Assembly (NCBI GenBank): GCA_027559495.1
Contig: JAMXSV010000017.1
Location: 558,001-622,000, forward strand
Direction: 5' to 3'
Source of the DNA: Aurifilum marmelostoma
Taxonomy: Eukaryota > Ascomycota > Sordariomycetes > Diaporthales > Cryphonectriaceae
Length of the DNA: 64,000 nt
The notes below the pieces were generated by a model. That model did not search any database. It was not told the DNA's origin and saw only the letters and a program-made list of their open reading frames with translations. This document shows positions 12,362-22,019 of this stretch, one piece after another. The position numbers were made by a program, and so were the translations under genes. Within the stretch, counting starts at the first letter, position 1; every line of letters starts with the position of its first letter.

Positions 12362-14473
12362 ATGGGTATCTGCAGCTCCTCATGCTGTGGAGGTACGACG
12401 CCAGCTTCTCTAGAGCCGTCCTGTGGGTATGGCAGTGCTAATAATATCACAGCTAAATCCCGCGATAACCTGTACGAGCCCGTCCTCGCCGATAGTGAGC
12501 GAGAGGCTGTTGCCGATCTCCTGCAATATCTTGAAAACGTACGTGATACTTCTGCATGGGCTGCCTTGGCTACCTGATTTCACGCCAGAAACTTATGAAA
12601 ACCATAGCGCGGCGAGACCGATTTCTTCTCCGGCGAGCCTCTCCGGGCCCTGAGCACCCTCGTCTTTTCCGATAACATCGACCTCCAACGAAGCGCAAGC
12701 CTGACGTTTGCAGAGATTACCGAGCGAGGTGTGTATATACTTCATCCAGTCTAGAAATCAACAGGGTGATGGCATCAGCGTCGATCTTGGTGTAAGATCG
12801 CCTAGGTGCAGCGGCAATTGCTAATTTGTTACTGTCTAGATGTTCGAGAAGTCGACCGCGATACCCTTGAGCCGATACTGTTCCTGCTCCAGAGCTCCGA
12901 CATCGAGGTGCAGCGGGCAGCTAGCGCAGCTCTGGGCAATCTTGCAGTGAACGGTAAGTCATTCTGGAGCGAAGGGGCGGGCTGAGGTCTTGGGTTGCTA
13001 ACACTGCTGGTAGCGGAAAACAAGGTCCTCATTGTGCAGCTTGGCGGCCTCCCTCCCCTTATCCGACAGATGCTCTCGCCGAATGTGGAAGTCCAGTGTA
13101 ATGCCGTAGGATGCATAACAAACCTCGCTACGCATGAGGAAAACAAGGCCAAGATTGCGAGATCTGGTGCTCTCGGCCCCCTCACGCGGCTGGCGAAGTC
13201 CAGAGACATGCGTGTGCAGCGAAACGCAACGGGCGCGTTGCTGAACATGACACACTCTGGTAGGTCCCACCGGGCTTCATTCTGCATGGGATGGCTTAAC
13301 TAATATTCGGCACAGACGAGAATCGCCAACAGCTCGTGAATGCGGGTGCTATACCCGTCCTCGTCCAGCTCCTCTCCTCTTCCGACGTCGATGTGCAATA
13401 TTACTGCACGACAGCCCTCAGCAACATCGCTGTCGATGCCAACAATCGAAAGAAGCTAGCACAGACCGAGACAAAGCTCGTACAGTCCCTCGTCAACCTC
13501 ATGGACTCGTCCTCTCCCAAGGTCCAGTGCCAAGCTGCCCTGGCTCTGCGGAACCTTGCCTCGGACGAGAAGTATCAGTTGGATATCGTCAGATCCCATG
13601 GCCTGAACCCGTTGCTGCGACTGCTTCAGTCTTCCTATCTCCCGCTGATTTTGTCCGCGGTGGCCTGCATCCGGAACATCTCTATACACCCCATGAACGA
13701 GTCTCCCATCATCGATGCCGGCTTCCTAAAACCACTTGTGGATCTACTCGGCTCTACCGACAATGAAGAGATCCAATGTCATGCAATCTCCACCCTCCGG
13801 AACCTTGCTGCCAGCTCAGATCGCAACAAGGCTCTTGTCCTGGAGGCTGGCGCAGTGCAGAAATGCAAGCAGCTGGTGTTGGATGTGCCAGTAGCGGTCC
13901 AGTCAGAAATGACTGCTGCGATTGCGGTTCTCGCCTTGAGTGACGAGCTCAAGACCCACCTTCTCGATCTAGGCGTTTTCGATGTTCTGATACCCCTTAC
14001 TCAGTCTTCAAGCATCGAGGTTCAAGGCAACAGCGCCGCTGCGCTCGGGAACCTGTCCTCCAAAGGTATGCCTCTCCCCCTCCTTCCCCCTCCCCGACTA
14101 CTTCCAGCCAAGAGGCAGACTAAGTAATACCAAAACAGTGGGAGACTACGCAATCTTTATATCGGCGTGGACGGAGCCCAATGGCGGCATCCATGGCTAC
14201 CTTAGCAGGTTCCTCGGCAGCGGTGATGCCACATTCCAACACATTGCCATCTGGACGCTGCTCCAGCTTCTCGAATCGGAAGACAAGAAATTAATCGGCT
14301 TGATCGGCAAGTCTGACGACGTTGTCGAGATGATAAGACAGATCGCCAACAAACAAGTCGAGACTGACGAGAATGAGCCAGAGGAGGATGATGAGGGTGA
14401 GGTGGTCAACCTTGCACAGCGATGCCTTGAGCTCCTAGGCCAGAGCGGCTCCAAGGCTCACATTGAAGGCTGA
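12362..14473 (+). CDS. vac8: Vacuolar armadillo-repeat protein Vac8
   Basis: Vac8 is a lipid-anchored vacuole-membrane adaptor used in vacuole inheritance, fusion, nucleus-vacuole junctions and selective autophagy. Seven exons (12362-12392, 12453-12538, 12608-12728, 12840-12953, 13014-13259, 13316-14065 and 14139-14473) join in phase to give 560 aa. The N-terminus MGICSSSCCG has the myristoylation glycine at position 2 and palmitoylatable cysteines at 4, 8 and 9. A run of about ten to twelve armadillo repeats follows, with characteristic strings such as ASAALGNLAVN, VGCITNLATHEENK, NATGALLNMTHS, CTTALSNIAVD, ALALRNLASDEKYQ and STLRNLAASSDRN. The C-terminus is acidic and ends LAQRCLELLGQ near the stop. 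Exon 1 is only 31 nt and encodes the lipidation motif alone. Confidence is very high. Confidence 0.97.
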
Positions 14474-15051
14474 TGATTTATTCTTATGTTGTACGCACGA
14501 GATTGTTCTTGCACTGGTTAGTCACATTCGGGGGCCATTTCATTTGTTGGAACCGCGGCGTCTTCATACCTGGACTACGATAATTGCATTTACTTGGACT
14601 CGGCAGGCGTGGAGTTCCCTGGAGTATCACTATATATATATCTGAAGGCTTTGGTGGGGGAAAGCGGCTGCAGTCTGTGTGTTTCAAAGTTTGCTTTTGA
14701 TGGTTCAAACTCTTCTGGCAGGCGGGTCCTATGATCGATCTGCAAAACCTCGCAACTCTGACGGCCCGAGACACCACGGTATATTTCTCTCTTGTGATGA
14801 AACCATGAAAGCAGAGAGCATCACTTGAGTTGTCCATATTGTTGTTTGTGCGTGGTCCGCCGGGTCTTTTATTAAAACCCTACGAGATGTAATTAGACAC
14901 TATCTAGCCAACCTCATATATTTCATAAGACCTTTGGTATCTTGAACCACACGGAGTAGTCCGGCAACTGTGCATGCGATGGGGTAACGCTACTATCATC
15001 ATGATGGCTCGACCCTACTGACCACTGACTGACCACTGTTCCCTCTTCGCG
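14474..15051. other. Convergent 3' intergenic region between vac8 and imp1
   Basis: This region lies between two gene 3' ends and probably contains 3' UTRs. A TATATATATA string near 14630-14640 and AT-rich stretches near 14865-14935 are visible. I see no gene. Confidence 0.5.
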
Positions 15052-15695
15052 TTAAACATTTCGAGCATCGTCCAACGGATTCCTTATCTTCTTGATCTGG
15101 CTCCACTGCCAGGGCCATGATCCAGTCTGATAGATCACTTTACCATCAATCAGCGCCATAGGTAGAGGACCGTACAGCCTGGAGTCTCTTGATGCGGACA
15201 GATTGTCCCCTAATACCCAGCAGTGTCCCTTGGGGACCTGCATACAAGAACGCTTGTCAGCTCTGTCTAAGCTCTATATCCCCACGCCGCGCAAACAAAC
15301 AAACCCCTCGCGCTGCCCCCCCCCCCCCGGGGGCCTCCTCTCACACAGTAACTCACCTGAATCATCTCATCCCGCCCGCTCTCCGGACTATGCACGAGCA
15401 CATAGTCTCCGGGCAGCCCCGCCACACGCTTGATGGCGTCCTCGTCGGTGATTGGGATCTTGAACTTGACGAGGTCCCCAACCTTCACGTCCTTGCCCCG
15501 TCGGTGGAGATGAGAGGTTATGGCGCCCTGGCCCCAGACTTCCCAGCCTGGCAGCATCGATGGGCCGCTTACGGTGCCCCAGCTGTAGAAGTAGGTGACG
15601 AAGACGTGGGCCGCGGCGAGGAACTGGCCGGTTGCGAGGAGGACGCGGAACGGTCGGCCGAGGTAGGCCTGGCGTAGGCTGGCCTTGAAGGGCAT
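15052..15695 (-). CDS. imp1: Mitochondrial inner membrane protease subunit 1 (Imp1)
   Basis: Imp1 is a type I signal-peptidase-like catalytic subunit of the IMP complex. It cleaves sorting signals of intermembrane-space proteins at the outer face of the inner membrane. Exons 15695-15357 and 15237-15052 join in phase 0 to give 174 aa, normal for the family. A hydrophobic N-terminal segment (VLLATGQFLAAAHVFVTYF) precedes the catalytic serine in SGPSML and the catalytic lysine in KRVAGLPGDYV. The C-terminal GDN box reads LGDNLSASRDSRLYGPLP, with Asn-Leu-Ser wording that favours Imp1 over Imp2. The intron contains a 13-nt C run at 15316-15328, which could cause assembly trouble. The gene is followed upstream by the thioredoxin gene in the same orientation. 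Confidence 0.9.
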
Positions 15696-16142
15696 TCTGG
15701 CGTCTTGAGAGTGGCTCGAGGCTATGAGAATAACATTTTCTCGTATGCAGACGAGGATAAGCAGATCTACTTGGGCTATGTGGAGGTTTTTGGGATGAAA
15801 GAAAGTAAGGTATGGGTATGATGAAAGGTTACGATGAGAATATTGATTATGTAATAGCAGTACATGACAGCAGGGTTGCCTTGATGATTGGTTGTGCACT
15901 TCACACCTTGGAGCTGCTCTTTTTGTAGAGGGGTGGTCATATTGAGATGCAGACCGAATTTGAGGTTTTTTCTCCGCCATGGGTTGTCCTTTTTTTCCCC
16001 CTTCCTTTCCGACTCTTGAGTTATTTAGAGAAACGGTGAGAGGGGTTGTGGTGTTCGACAAATATAGCAACGTAGCCTCTCGGCCGCGATGCTTTTCACT
16101 AGCAGCCAGCGTCCATCTCCAGGTCTCCTTCATTAAAGAGAC
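15696..16142. promoter_or_regulatory. Tandem spacer upstream of imp1
   Basis: This spacer lies between the thioredoxin stop and the imp1 start, with both genes on the minus strand. It should contain the imp1 promoter and leader. The frame stays open upstream of the imp1 ATG for a long way, but no homology supports extending the protein. Confidence 0.5.
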
Positions 16143-16738
16143 CTACTCCGTCTTGGTCTCCTCAACACCGCCATCCTTTCTCGACCTCGCGGCCAAGGTC
16201 CCAACAACTGCAACAAGCGCATTCCGGTCCGCACCCCTGATCCTCTCCACCCCGCCATCCCTGAACACAACCGACGGGCCCTGCTTCACCTTCTCGACGC
16301 CCGCCACAGGCGTTGGCTGCCCGCCCTCAAAGAATACAAATGTCGGCATAGCCGATACCCCATACTGGCCCGCAACACCATTCACGTGGTCGACGTTGAC
16401 CTTGGCGAAGGCTAGCTGGCCTGGCGCCGCGTGGTCGTCTGCGAGCTTCGAGAAGACGGGTGCGATGGCGCGACAGGGCGGACACCAGTCTGCGTAGAAG
16501 TCTACCACGACCCACGTCGTGGTCTTGAGAAGCGCATCAAGCTCAGCGGACTTGGTGATCTTGTGCACGTTGCCCGACGTTTCGGGAATGGGCGTGCGGT
16601 CTTGGAGGAGGGCCTGGTGATGATGAGTCAGTAAGCCAGCATTCTCCAGGGGTTCCTTTGCATAAGAAGGCCCAAACTTACTGGGCCAAAGATGACAAAG
16701 GCGAGAATTGCCAAGAGGATGTAGTAAATTGTGTCCAT
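16143..16738 (-). CDS. Membrane-anchored thioredoxin-domain protein
   Basis: This is a predicted thiol-disulfide oxidoreductase. Exons 16738-16682 and 16613-16143 join in phase 0 to give 175 aa. Exon 1 encodes only a short hydrophobic N-terminus (MDTIYYILLAILAFVIFGP), which is probably a membrane anchor or uncleaved signal. The thioredoxin fold follows from about residue 35, with VVDFYADWCPPCRAIAPVF and the cis-proline loop AMPTFVFFEGG. The active site is WCPPC rather than the classical WCGPC, which may shift its redox potential. A C-terminal extension after the fold is Ala/Arg/Lys-rich. The start was chosen because the longest single frame begins only at a GTG, and the upstream exon supplies an ATG. 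Cellular location (ER, mitochondrion or other) is inferred only. It is divergent from the IF3 gene. Confidence 0.85.
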
Positions 16739-17287
16739 GATTGGATACCAGTTTGTGATAAGCTGCTGGCTACTTCACGGTCGTAAGATGGGGAAACGGT
16801 CTGGCAAATAAAAGGTGCTTGCTTATGAGGGTTATGAACGAGAGTGTGTGACAAGGAATCGGTGCACCGGCCGGGCTTATACTTGGGGTCCGGGAGTCTC
16901 TGCCGGGCCGCAACTTTTTGAATGTGCCCCTCGGAGACGAGACCTTGCCTCCACTCCAAGGCCAACCAAGAACAGTAAAGAATATGTAAATAATCGAACA
17001 ACAAGAACTCATTCTCACATTCTCGTGTGTTCTTGTCTCAAACTGAGATGCAGATCAAAGCAGCGGCGAAGGAGACAAGGTCCTGGTTACGTAAATATAT
17101 TGCGATTGGTCAGGGACGCCTGTAAATAGCTGCTAGGAAGATTTTCTAAGCTTCATTTTTCCCATCTGCAACTTTTTTGCAAACTTTCTCTAGTGAATCT
17201 AGCTTGTGCAAACCAACCCGACGAATCGCACTGCCATCCTCTCTCGTTAAAATCTCTTTCCATATTGACAAAGACCTCGCCCACATC
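16739..17287. promoter_or_regulatory. Divergent promoter region, thioredoxin / mtIF3
   Basis: This 549-nt region separates two divergent starts and should drive both. T-rich and AT-rich segments (near 17090-17185) precede the IF3 start. I see no gene in it. Confidence 0.5.
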
Positions 17288-18217
17288 ATGGTTAGCACCA
17301 AGTGTGCTTTCAACCCGGCCACCGCGCTGCGGCGCGTCTTCATGCCCTCGACCTTCGGAACTTCCGATTGCCTCCGCGTTACGCGTATCCTCATGCCTGC
17401 CCTGCTCTCGACCTTCTCATCACAAGCACGGACATACTGGGACAGACCAGCCGGCTCGGCCGGCACCTGGGGTAGCACCAGCAACATCGCCTCGAACCCA
17501 TACCGAGATTCAATCGCTGCCGCCGCCGCCTCGGCGAGAAAGCAGCCTGCCGAGATCCCGCGCCAGAAGAAGCATGCTGCAGACCAGGACAGGCCCGGCC
17601 CGCGCATCTCGACCAAGCTCGGCCGAATGCCCCGCGACGATGAGATCCGCCACCCGTTCGTGTTCCTCAAAGAGGTCTGGGAAGACGGGGTCGAGAGACT
17701 GTCTGAGCCGCGGCAGGTCAAGGGCTTGCTTGCGACTCTCGACCGCAAGACGCAATCGCTGCAGGTCACATATTTCCCAGACCAGGAGGACCCAGAAGCA
17801 TTACAGTGGCCGATTGCCAAGATTGTGAACAAGAAGGAGGAGCTTCAGAGGCTGCAGTACGAGAAGGAGCAGCGCAAGAAGAAGGCGGCTTCTAACAAAG
17901 AGAAGGAACTCGAGATCAACTGGTCACTGTCGCCTCATGACCTGGAGCACAAGGTGAAGAACCTGCAGAGGTTCCTGTCTAAGGGTTGGAAAGTGCAGGT
18001 GCTGCTACTAAAGAAGAGCGGCACCAAGGCTCAGGCCAAGGAGAAGGACGCCAAGGTGCTGGTGGACAGGATACTGGAGGCAGCACTAGATGTCAAGGGC
18101 TCCAAGGAGTGGAAGGGAAGGGAGGGCAAGCTGTTGGGTAGCATGAAGCTCTTCCTGCAGGGCAAGGCGCAGGAAAAATCCAATGGCGCCGCTGAGGGGG
18201 GTGAGGCGGACAGCTGA
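17288..18217 (+). CDS. Mitochondrial translation initiation factor IF3-like protein
   Basis: This single-exon gene of 309 aa resembles mitochondrial initiation factor 3 (the yeast Aim23 / animal MTIF3 family), which helps mitoribosomes select the start codon and keeps the subunits apart. The N-terminus is rich in Arg, Ser and Ala with few acids (up to about residue 70), as expected for a mitochondrial presequence. The conserved C-terminal IF3 domain is recognisable at about residues 215-290: INWSLSPHDLEHKVKNLQRF and LSKGWKVQVLLLKKSG. A basic Glu/Lys helix (KKEELQRLQYEKEQRKKK) precedes it. I chose the ATG at 17288; the frame extends to a TTG at 17177 but no earlier ATG exists. The assignment rests on the C-terminal pattern only. 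Confidence 0.8.
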   Translation: MVSTKCAFNPATALRRVFMPSTFGTSDCLRVTRILMPALLSTFSSQARTYWDRPAGSAGTWGSTSNIASNPYRDSIAAAAASARKQPAEIPRQKKHAADQDRPGPRISTKLGRMPRDDEIRHPFVFLKEVWEDGVERLSEPRQVKGLLATLDRKTQSLQVTYFPDQEDPEALQWPIAKIVNKKEELQRLQYEKEQRKKKAASNKEKELEINWSLSPHDLEHKVKNLQRFLSKGWKVQVLLLKKSGTKAQAKEKDAKVLVDRILEAALDVKGSKEWKGREGKLLGSMKLFLQGKAQEKSNGAAEGGEADS

Positions 18218-19063
18218 GGGCAGACTTTATAGTAATTCTGGTTTCATACATGAGATATGCTATGTCATCAACATATGCCACTCAATAGAGCATTGTGTAA
18301 AAGAATATGGTCAAGCGTGGTGTTTGGTATAGGATGTTTTCATTATTATAGTTGAATCCCACTCTTCAGGAGCCAAGTGCAGCCTGGCTAATACACTTTC
18401 CAGACAGTGAATATCTGATCCACAAACAGCCTCGAAACCAAGCTTTGGATAATCACAAATCGTATGAGAAGAAATTGCCACAAACCTGCACAAGGTGTGT
18501 GGCCATGAGCTATTGTCATGTCAACTTGTGTGTTGTGAGCGCCCCCCAAGCCTGCCAACAGGTATGCCAAGGTTCTGTCCCAATGATTTTCTAGTCCAGG
18601 AGAGCAGTGATTTTGACATGCAGCCTGGGATCCCACGAACCCTTTTGGTATACAGCCCGAGATCGGCATCTGATCCTCAGGGCCTGCCATTTTTCAGATT
18701 TGCAGCACAGTTGAGTGGAGAGCTGGGTGGACGTCAAAGTCTACAGATACAGAACAATGCTTACCACCTGGAGGTTTGGGAGGACGCAGGGGTTATAGCG
18801 CACCCCTGCTACTACTAAGTAAGTACAGTAAGCTACCCTGTACTGTACCATAGTATGTACTTCACATGCAAGCACCTGTGCTGGTGGCCCGCTCACCAAT
18901 AGACAATTTTAGTGTGGGGCAGGAAGTACATCACATCCCACTTTGAGCCTTTTGAGTCACTCAAAGATCACCAGCATCAACTTTTGACCTTCATCCTCAC
19001 CACAACAACCATACATGTACCCAACAACTTTGCCAGCATCAATAAAGTCGCCAGAACTGTAGT
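18218..19063. other. Intergenic region between mtIF3 and gcd2
   Basis: No gene is supported. The region probably holds the IF3 3' UTR and the gcd2 promoter. A cluster of AGTA/TACT words (TACTAAGTAAGTACAGTAAG and neighbours) lies at about 18815-18865. Short frames near 18352-18818 carry no recognisable features. Confidence 0.5.
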
Positions 19064-20481
19064 ATGGCAGAAGATGCTCCACCAGCTGTGCCTGCAGCTG
19101 CAGCTGCAGCTGGTCCTGCACCAGCGCCTCCAGCAGCTCCCCAAGACGCGACGGCACCAAAACTGACACCAGCGCAGCTAAAAGCACAGAAAAAGGCAGA
19201 GAAGGCAGCGCGCAGAGGCCAGGTCGTGGCAGCCAAGAACTCAGCAGAGGCTGCCGCTGCTGCTCAACCAAACGATAGCAGTAAGGGCTCCTCGAAGCAG
19301 AAACATCAAAAGCAGGATGCCTCCGCGCCACCGTCGACTCCCAACGCCAAAGGCCCTAAGAAGGCTGGCACCGTGCCTGTGCAGGCTCCGCGCCCTCCCA
19401 AGCCCAAGGGACCCGAGGTGCCGGAGACGTTCAGTTACCTGACCATGGCGAAGAAGTTGCCCCTGTCCAAGGCCGATAAAGATGTGCACCCGGCTGTCCT
19501 GGCGATCGGCCAGCAGATGGCCAGTTTCACGCTCAAGGACAACCTGGCACGGCTCGAGGCAATGCTTGTGGCCTTTCAGAAGGTAAGACTGGCAAGCTTA
19601 CTCAACCGCGCGTGCGAGGGGCTAATCAGTGAGTTCAGGTCATCGCATCATATGAGAGTCCCTCTGGTCACACGTTCACTCGTCATTTCCTGCCGCACTG
19701 TCTGAACCCTCAGATCGAGTACCTGACTGGCTGTCGGCCCATGTGTTTCTCCATGGGCAACGCGATCCGCATGCTCAAGGCCAGAATTGCCAAGCTCGTC
19801 GAAATCAACGCCTCAGAGGAGCAGTCCAAGATATCTCTGTGCCAGGCTATAGAGCAGTTCATTCAAGAGAGAGTGCTCTACGCAGAGGATGCGATTCCCT
19901 CCAAGGCTTTGTCGCTCATCGAAGACGGCGAGATCATACTCACCTACGGCAATCCGCGGCTCGTGCGGATAACATTGCAACGGGCCTGGACTGCGGGACG
20001 GAAGTTTGAGGTCATCGTATTCGACGACCCATTCGACCGTTCAGGCCAAGAGCTTGCCAAGGTCCTCAGAAACGACGGCGTCCGGGTTCATTACTATCCT
20101 AGTCTGTCTGGCATCAGCGTGCACGTTAGGCGCGCGTCTAAGGTCTTCTTGGGAGGCGAGGCCATGTTTGCCAACGGGTCACTGTACGCAATGGCGGGCA
20201 CCTCTGACATTGCCATGGCAGCCAAGGACGTTGACATCCCCGTTGTTTCACTCCTCGAAACGGTCAACTGCGATAGGGAGCGTGTCTCAGTTGATTCCCT
20301 CACTTACAACGAAATCGACCCCGACCAATGCACCGCTGACCACTTCCGACTGCTGTTCGACGTCACGAAAGACAAGTACCTTTCCATGGTCGTGACGGAG
20401 AGCGAGGAGGCAAATGCTAGTGGCTCTACATCTGCCATTCTCGCCGTCCTTAAGAAGCTTGATGAGCGCACATCAGGTTGA
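19064..20481 (+). CDS. gcd2: Translation initiation factor eIF2B subunit delta (Gcd2)
   Basis: Gcd2 is the delta subunit of eIF2B, the guanine nucleotide exchange factor for eIF2. It belongs to the regulatory alpha/beta/delta group that senses eIF2 phosphorylation. Exons 19064-19582 and 19639-20481 (56-nt intron, phase 0) give 453 aa. The N-terminal 130 residues are low-complexity, with Ala/Pro-rich and Lys-rich stretches. The conserved fold follows with LTGCRPMCFSMGNAIRMLKA, ILTYGNPRLVRITL, FEVIVFDDPFDRSGQELA, GISVHVRRASKVFLGGEAMF, GSLYAMAGTSDIAMAA and VNCDRERVSVDSLTYNEI. Exon 2 begins at 19639 because VIASYESPSGHTFTRHF restores a conserved segment that a later acceptor would drop. Confidence is high. 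Confidence 0.94.
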
Positions 20482-21072
20482 TGTCATTTGTGGAGAACCC
20501 TCGGCATTGCATTTCGGCCTCGACACCATGAAGCACCGCCCGCGACGACTCCAGCCGCAATGTTCCTCCCTCTCAGAGAACATTGCGGCTGTTCTGCTCT
20601 GGATTGGTGAGGATGATGGCGATCGCCCCCTGGTAGTCAGGTGAGATCATCATCGATTCTTGGGGTGGAAGTCTCTAGAGAGTGTGGGTGCAAGGGTCAC
20701 TGTGCTTCTGGTCGACTGGGTCTTCACGAATGCGAATACTAGCACGTCGCCAGGGAAGAAGAAGATTCGCTATTACGACGATGAACCTGTTGGCATGGAA
20801 CAGAGTCTGCTGCCGGAGGATCGATGGAGTTTGGTCAACATCATAGCAGGAGTTTGGCCTCGACCCTAGTTGCTTTGGCAATGGCGTTGGCAGAAAGGAA
20901 AGGGGACAACATACCGCCTGCACCACGAAGTGCAGACGGATTTCTGATGACAATCAAATGCACTGCTTCATTTGAATTTGTAATAATTGTTTTCCGGGTC
21001 CGTCGGGCGGTTGATGTTGCATCGTCATCATTCGCCGGCCCCTGCGCCCGTCATCTGTGACTCCCATATCCT
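20482..21072. other. Convergent 3' intergenic region after gcd2
   Basis: This stretch holds the gcd2 3' UTR and the 3' UTR of the small minus-strand gene ending at 21073. If the frameshift at 21130-21134 is real, the shifted reading frame of that gene would instead run on to 20954. Confidence 0.5.
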
Positions 21073-21409
21073 TTATGCCGCCTCGCCCTCCCGTGCTGCT
21101 CTGCGTGCTCGCTTGGCCAGGATGGCCTCTTTTTCTCTCTTTTAGAATCTCCACCTGCTTCTTGTCGACAGTCTCCAGCCAGTATCCGAAACTCGCACCG
21201 CATGCACCGAAAATGGGGTAGGCCCAGAGGAGCTTAGGTGACCAGGGTTTGATCTGCTGCAGACCGAGCTGCCATACCCGGGTCGCGATGCCTGCCCAAT
21301 TTCTTGTTAGACCCTTCTTTCTCGTTCATCATATGCCAATATCCAGCAGCCCCATGGTGGAGGCGTGTAGCGTACCGAAGCCAGTCCAGAAGATAATGCG
21401 GGAGACCAT
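21073..21409 (-). CDS. Small mitochondrial membrane protein, complex I accessory-like, with apparent frameshift
   Basis: Exon 21409-21376 joins 21291 onward (intron 21292-21375). The sequence shows a short protein beginning MVSRIIFWTGFG, continuing RVWQLGLQQIKPW and a hydrophobic LLWAYPIFGACGASFGYWLE, then a charged helix ending in Arg/Ala/Glu. This resembles the small fungal complex I accessory subunit annotated as the 14-kDa subunit, though I hold that name loosely. Near the end, a T5 run at 21130-21134 (A5 on the coding strand) puts the frame out by one. Reading it one base shorter gives a family-like tail with a stop at 21073 and about 83 aa. As written, the frame runs to 20954 with unrelated residues. 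The gene is divergent from shg1. The gene call is better supported than its function. Confidence 0.65.
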
Positions 21410-22019
21410 CTCTGCGGCGCGATTGAGCGAGAGAACCAAAGGGCCAGTGGGAGCGGGTAGACGTGGCGCTGATTGTTCTCGTATGTAATGCTCGATGGAG
21501 CAGTGTCCGATGGGTCGTGCTCTCTTTCGAAGGGTTGTCACACGCGTGGGGTGGTCGTCAATTGAGGTCGGCTGTGGATGACTGATAGCCCGAGCTTCAT
21601 TGGGGGAGTTGGGACACGGCCTGAGGTCTTTTTCCAGCTCCTAGCGTGGAGCCTGCTTGGGTGAGTTGGGTGTGGGGGGCAGGCAAGCCAGGGCGGGCTC
21701 CCGTCGCGGATCCACCTGCGGCTCCTGTCCTGTACAGGCCAGGGGTGTGTGTGCTAGGGCCCCACACATCGTCTTCTGCGATCCCTGCATGTATACCCAA
21801 CCGCGCCATGCTCCGTTTCCATTTCTTTTGCGCGACAGCCTTCTGATCGAAACGCTCCAATCTTTTTCCCCGTTTGGGGACCCTCTTGCTTTTCGCATTC
21901 ATCTGCTTGACCCAACACTCCCCCCAAAAAGCAGGCCTCGGCCCTGCCTACGTCCCCAGCTTGATGACATCGGCGGGTCGCCCTGAGCTTGCCCGCTAAG
22001 GCACACTCCATCTTCCAGC
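21410..22019. promoter_or_regulatory. Divergent promoter region, complex I-like gene / shg1
   Basis: This 610-nt spacer lies between two divergent starts. It should contain both promoters. Overlapping short frames on both strands around 21600-21990 have no recognisable features and are not called. Confidence 0.5.
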
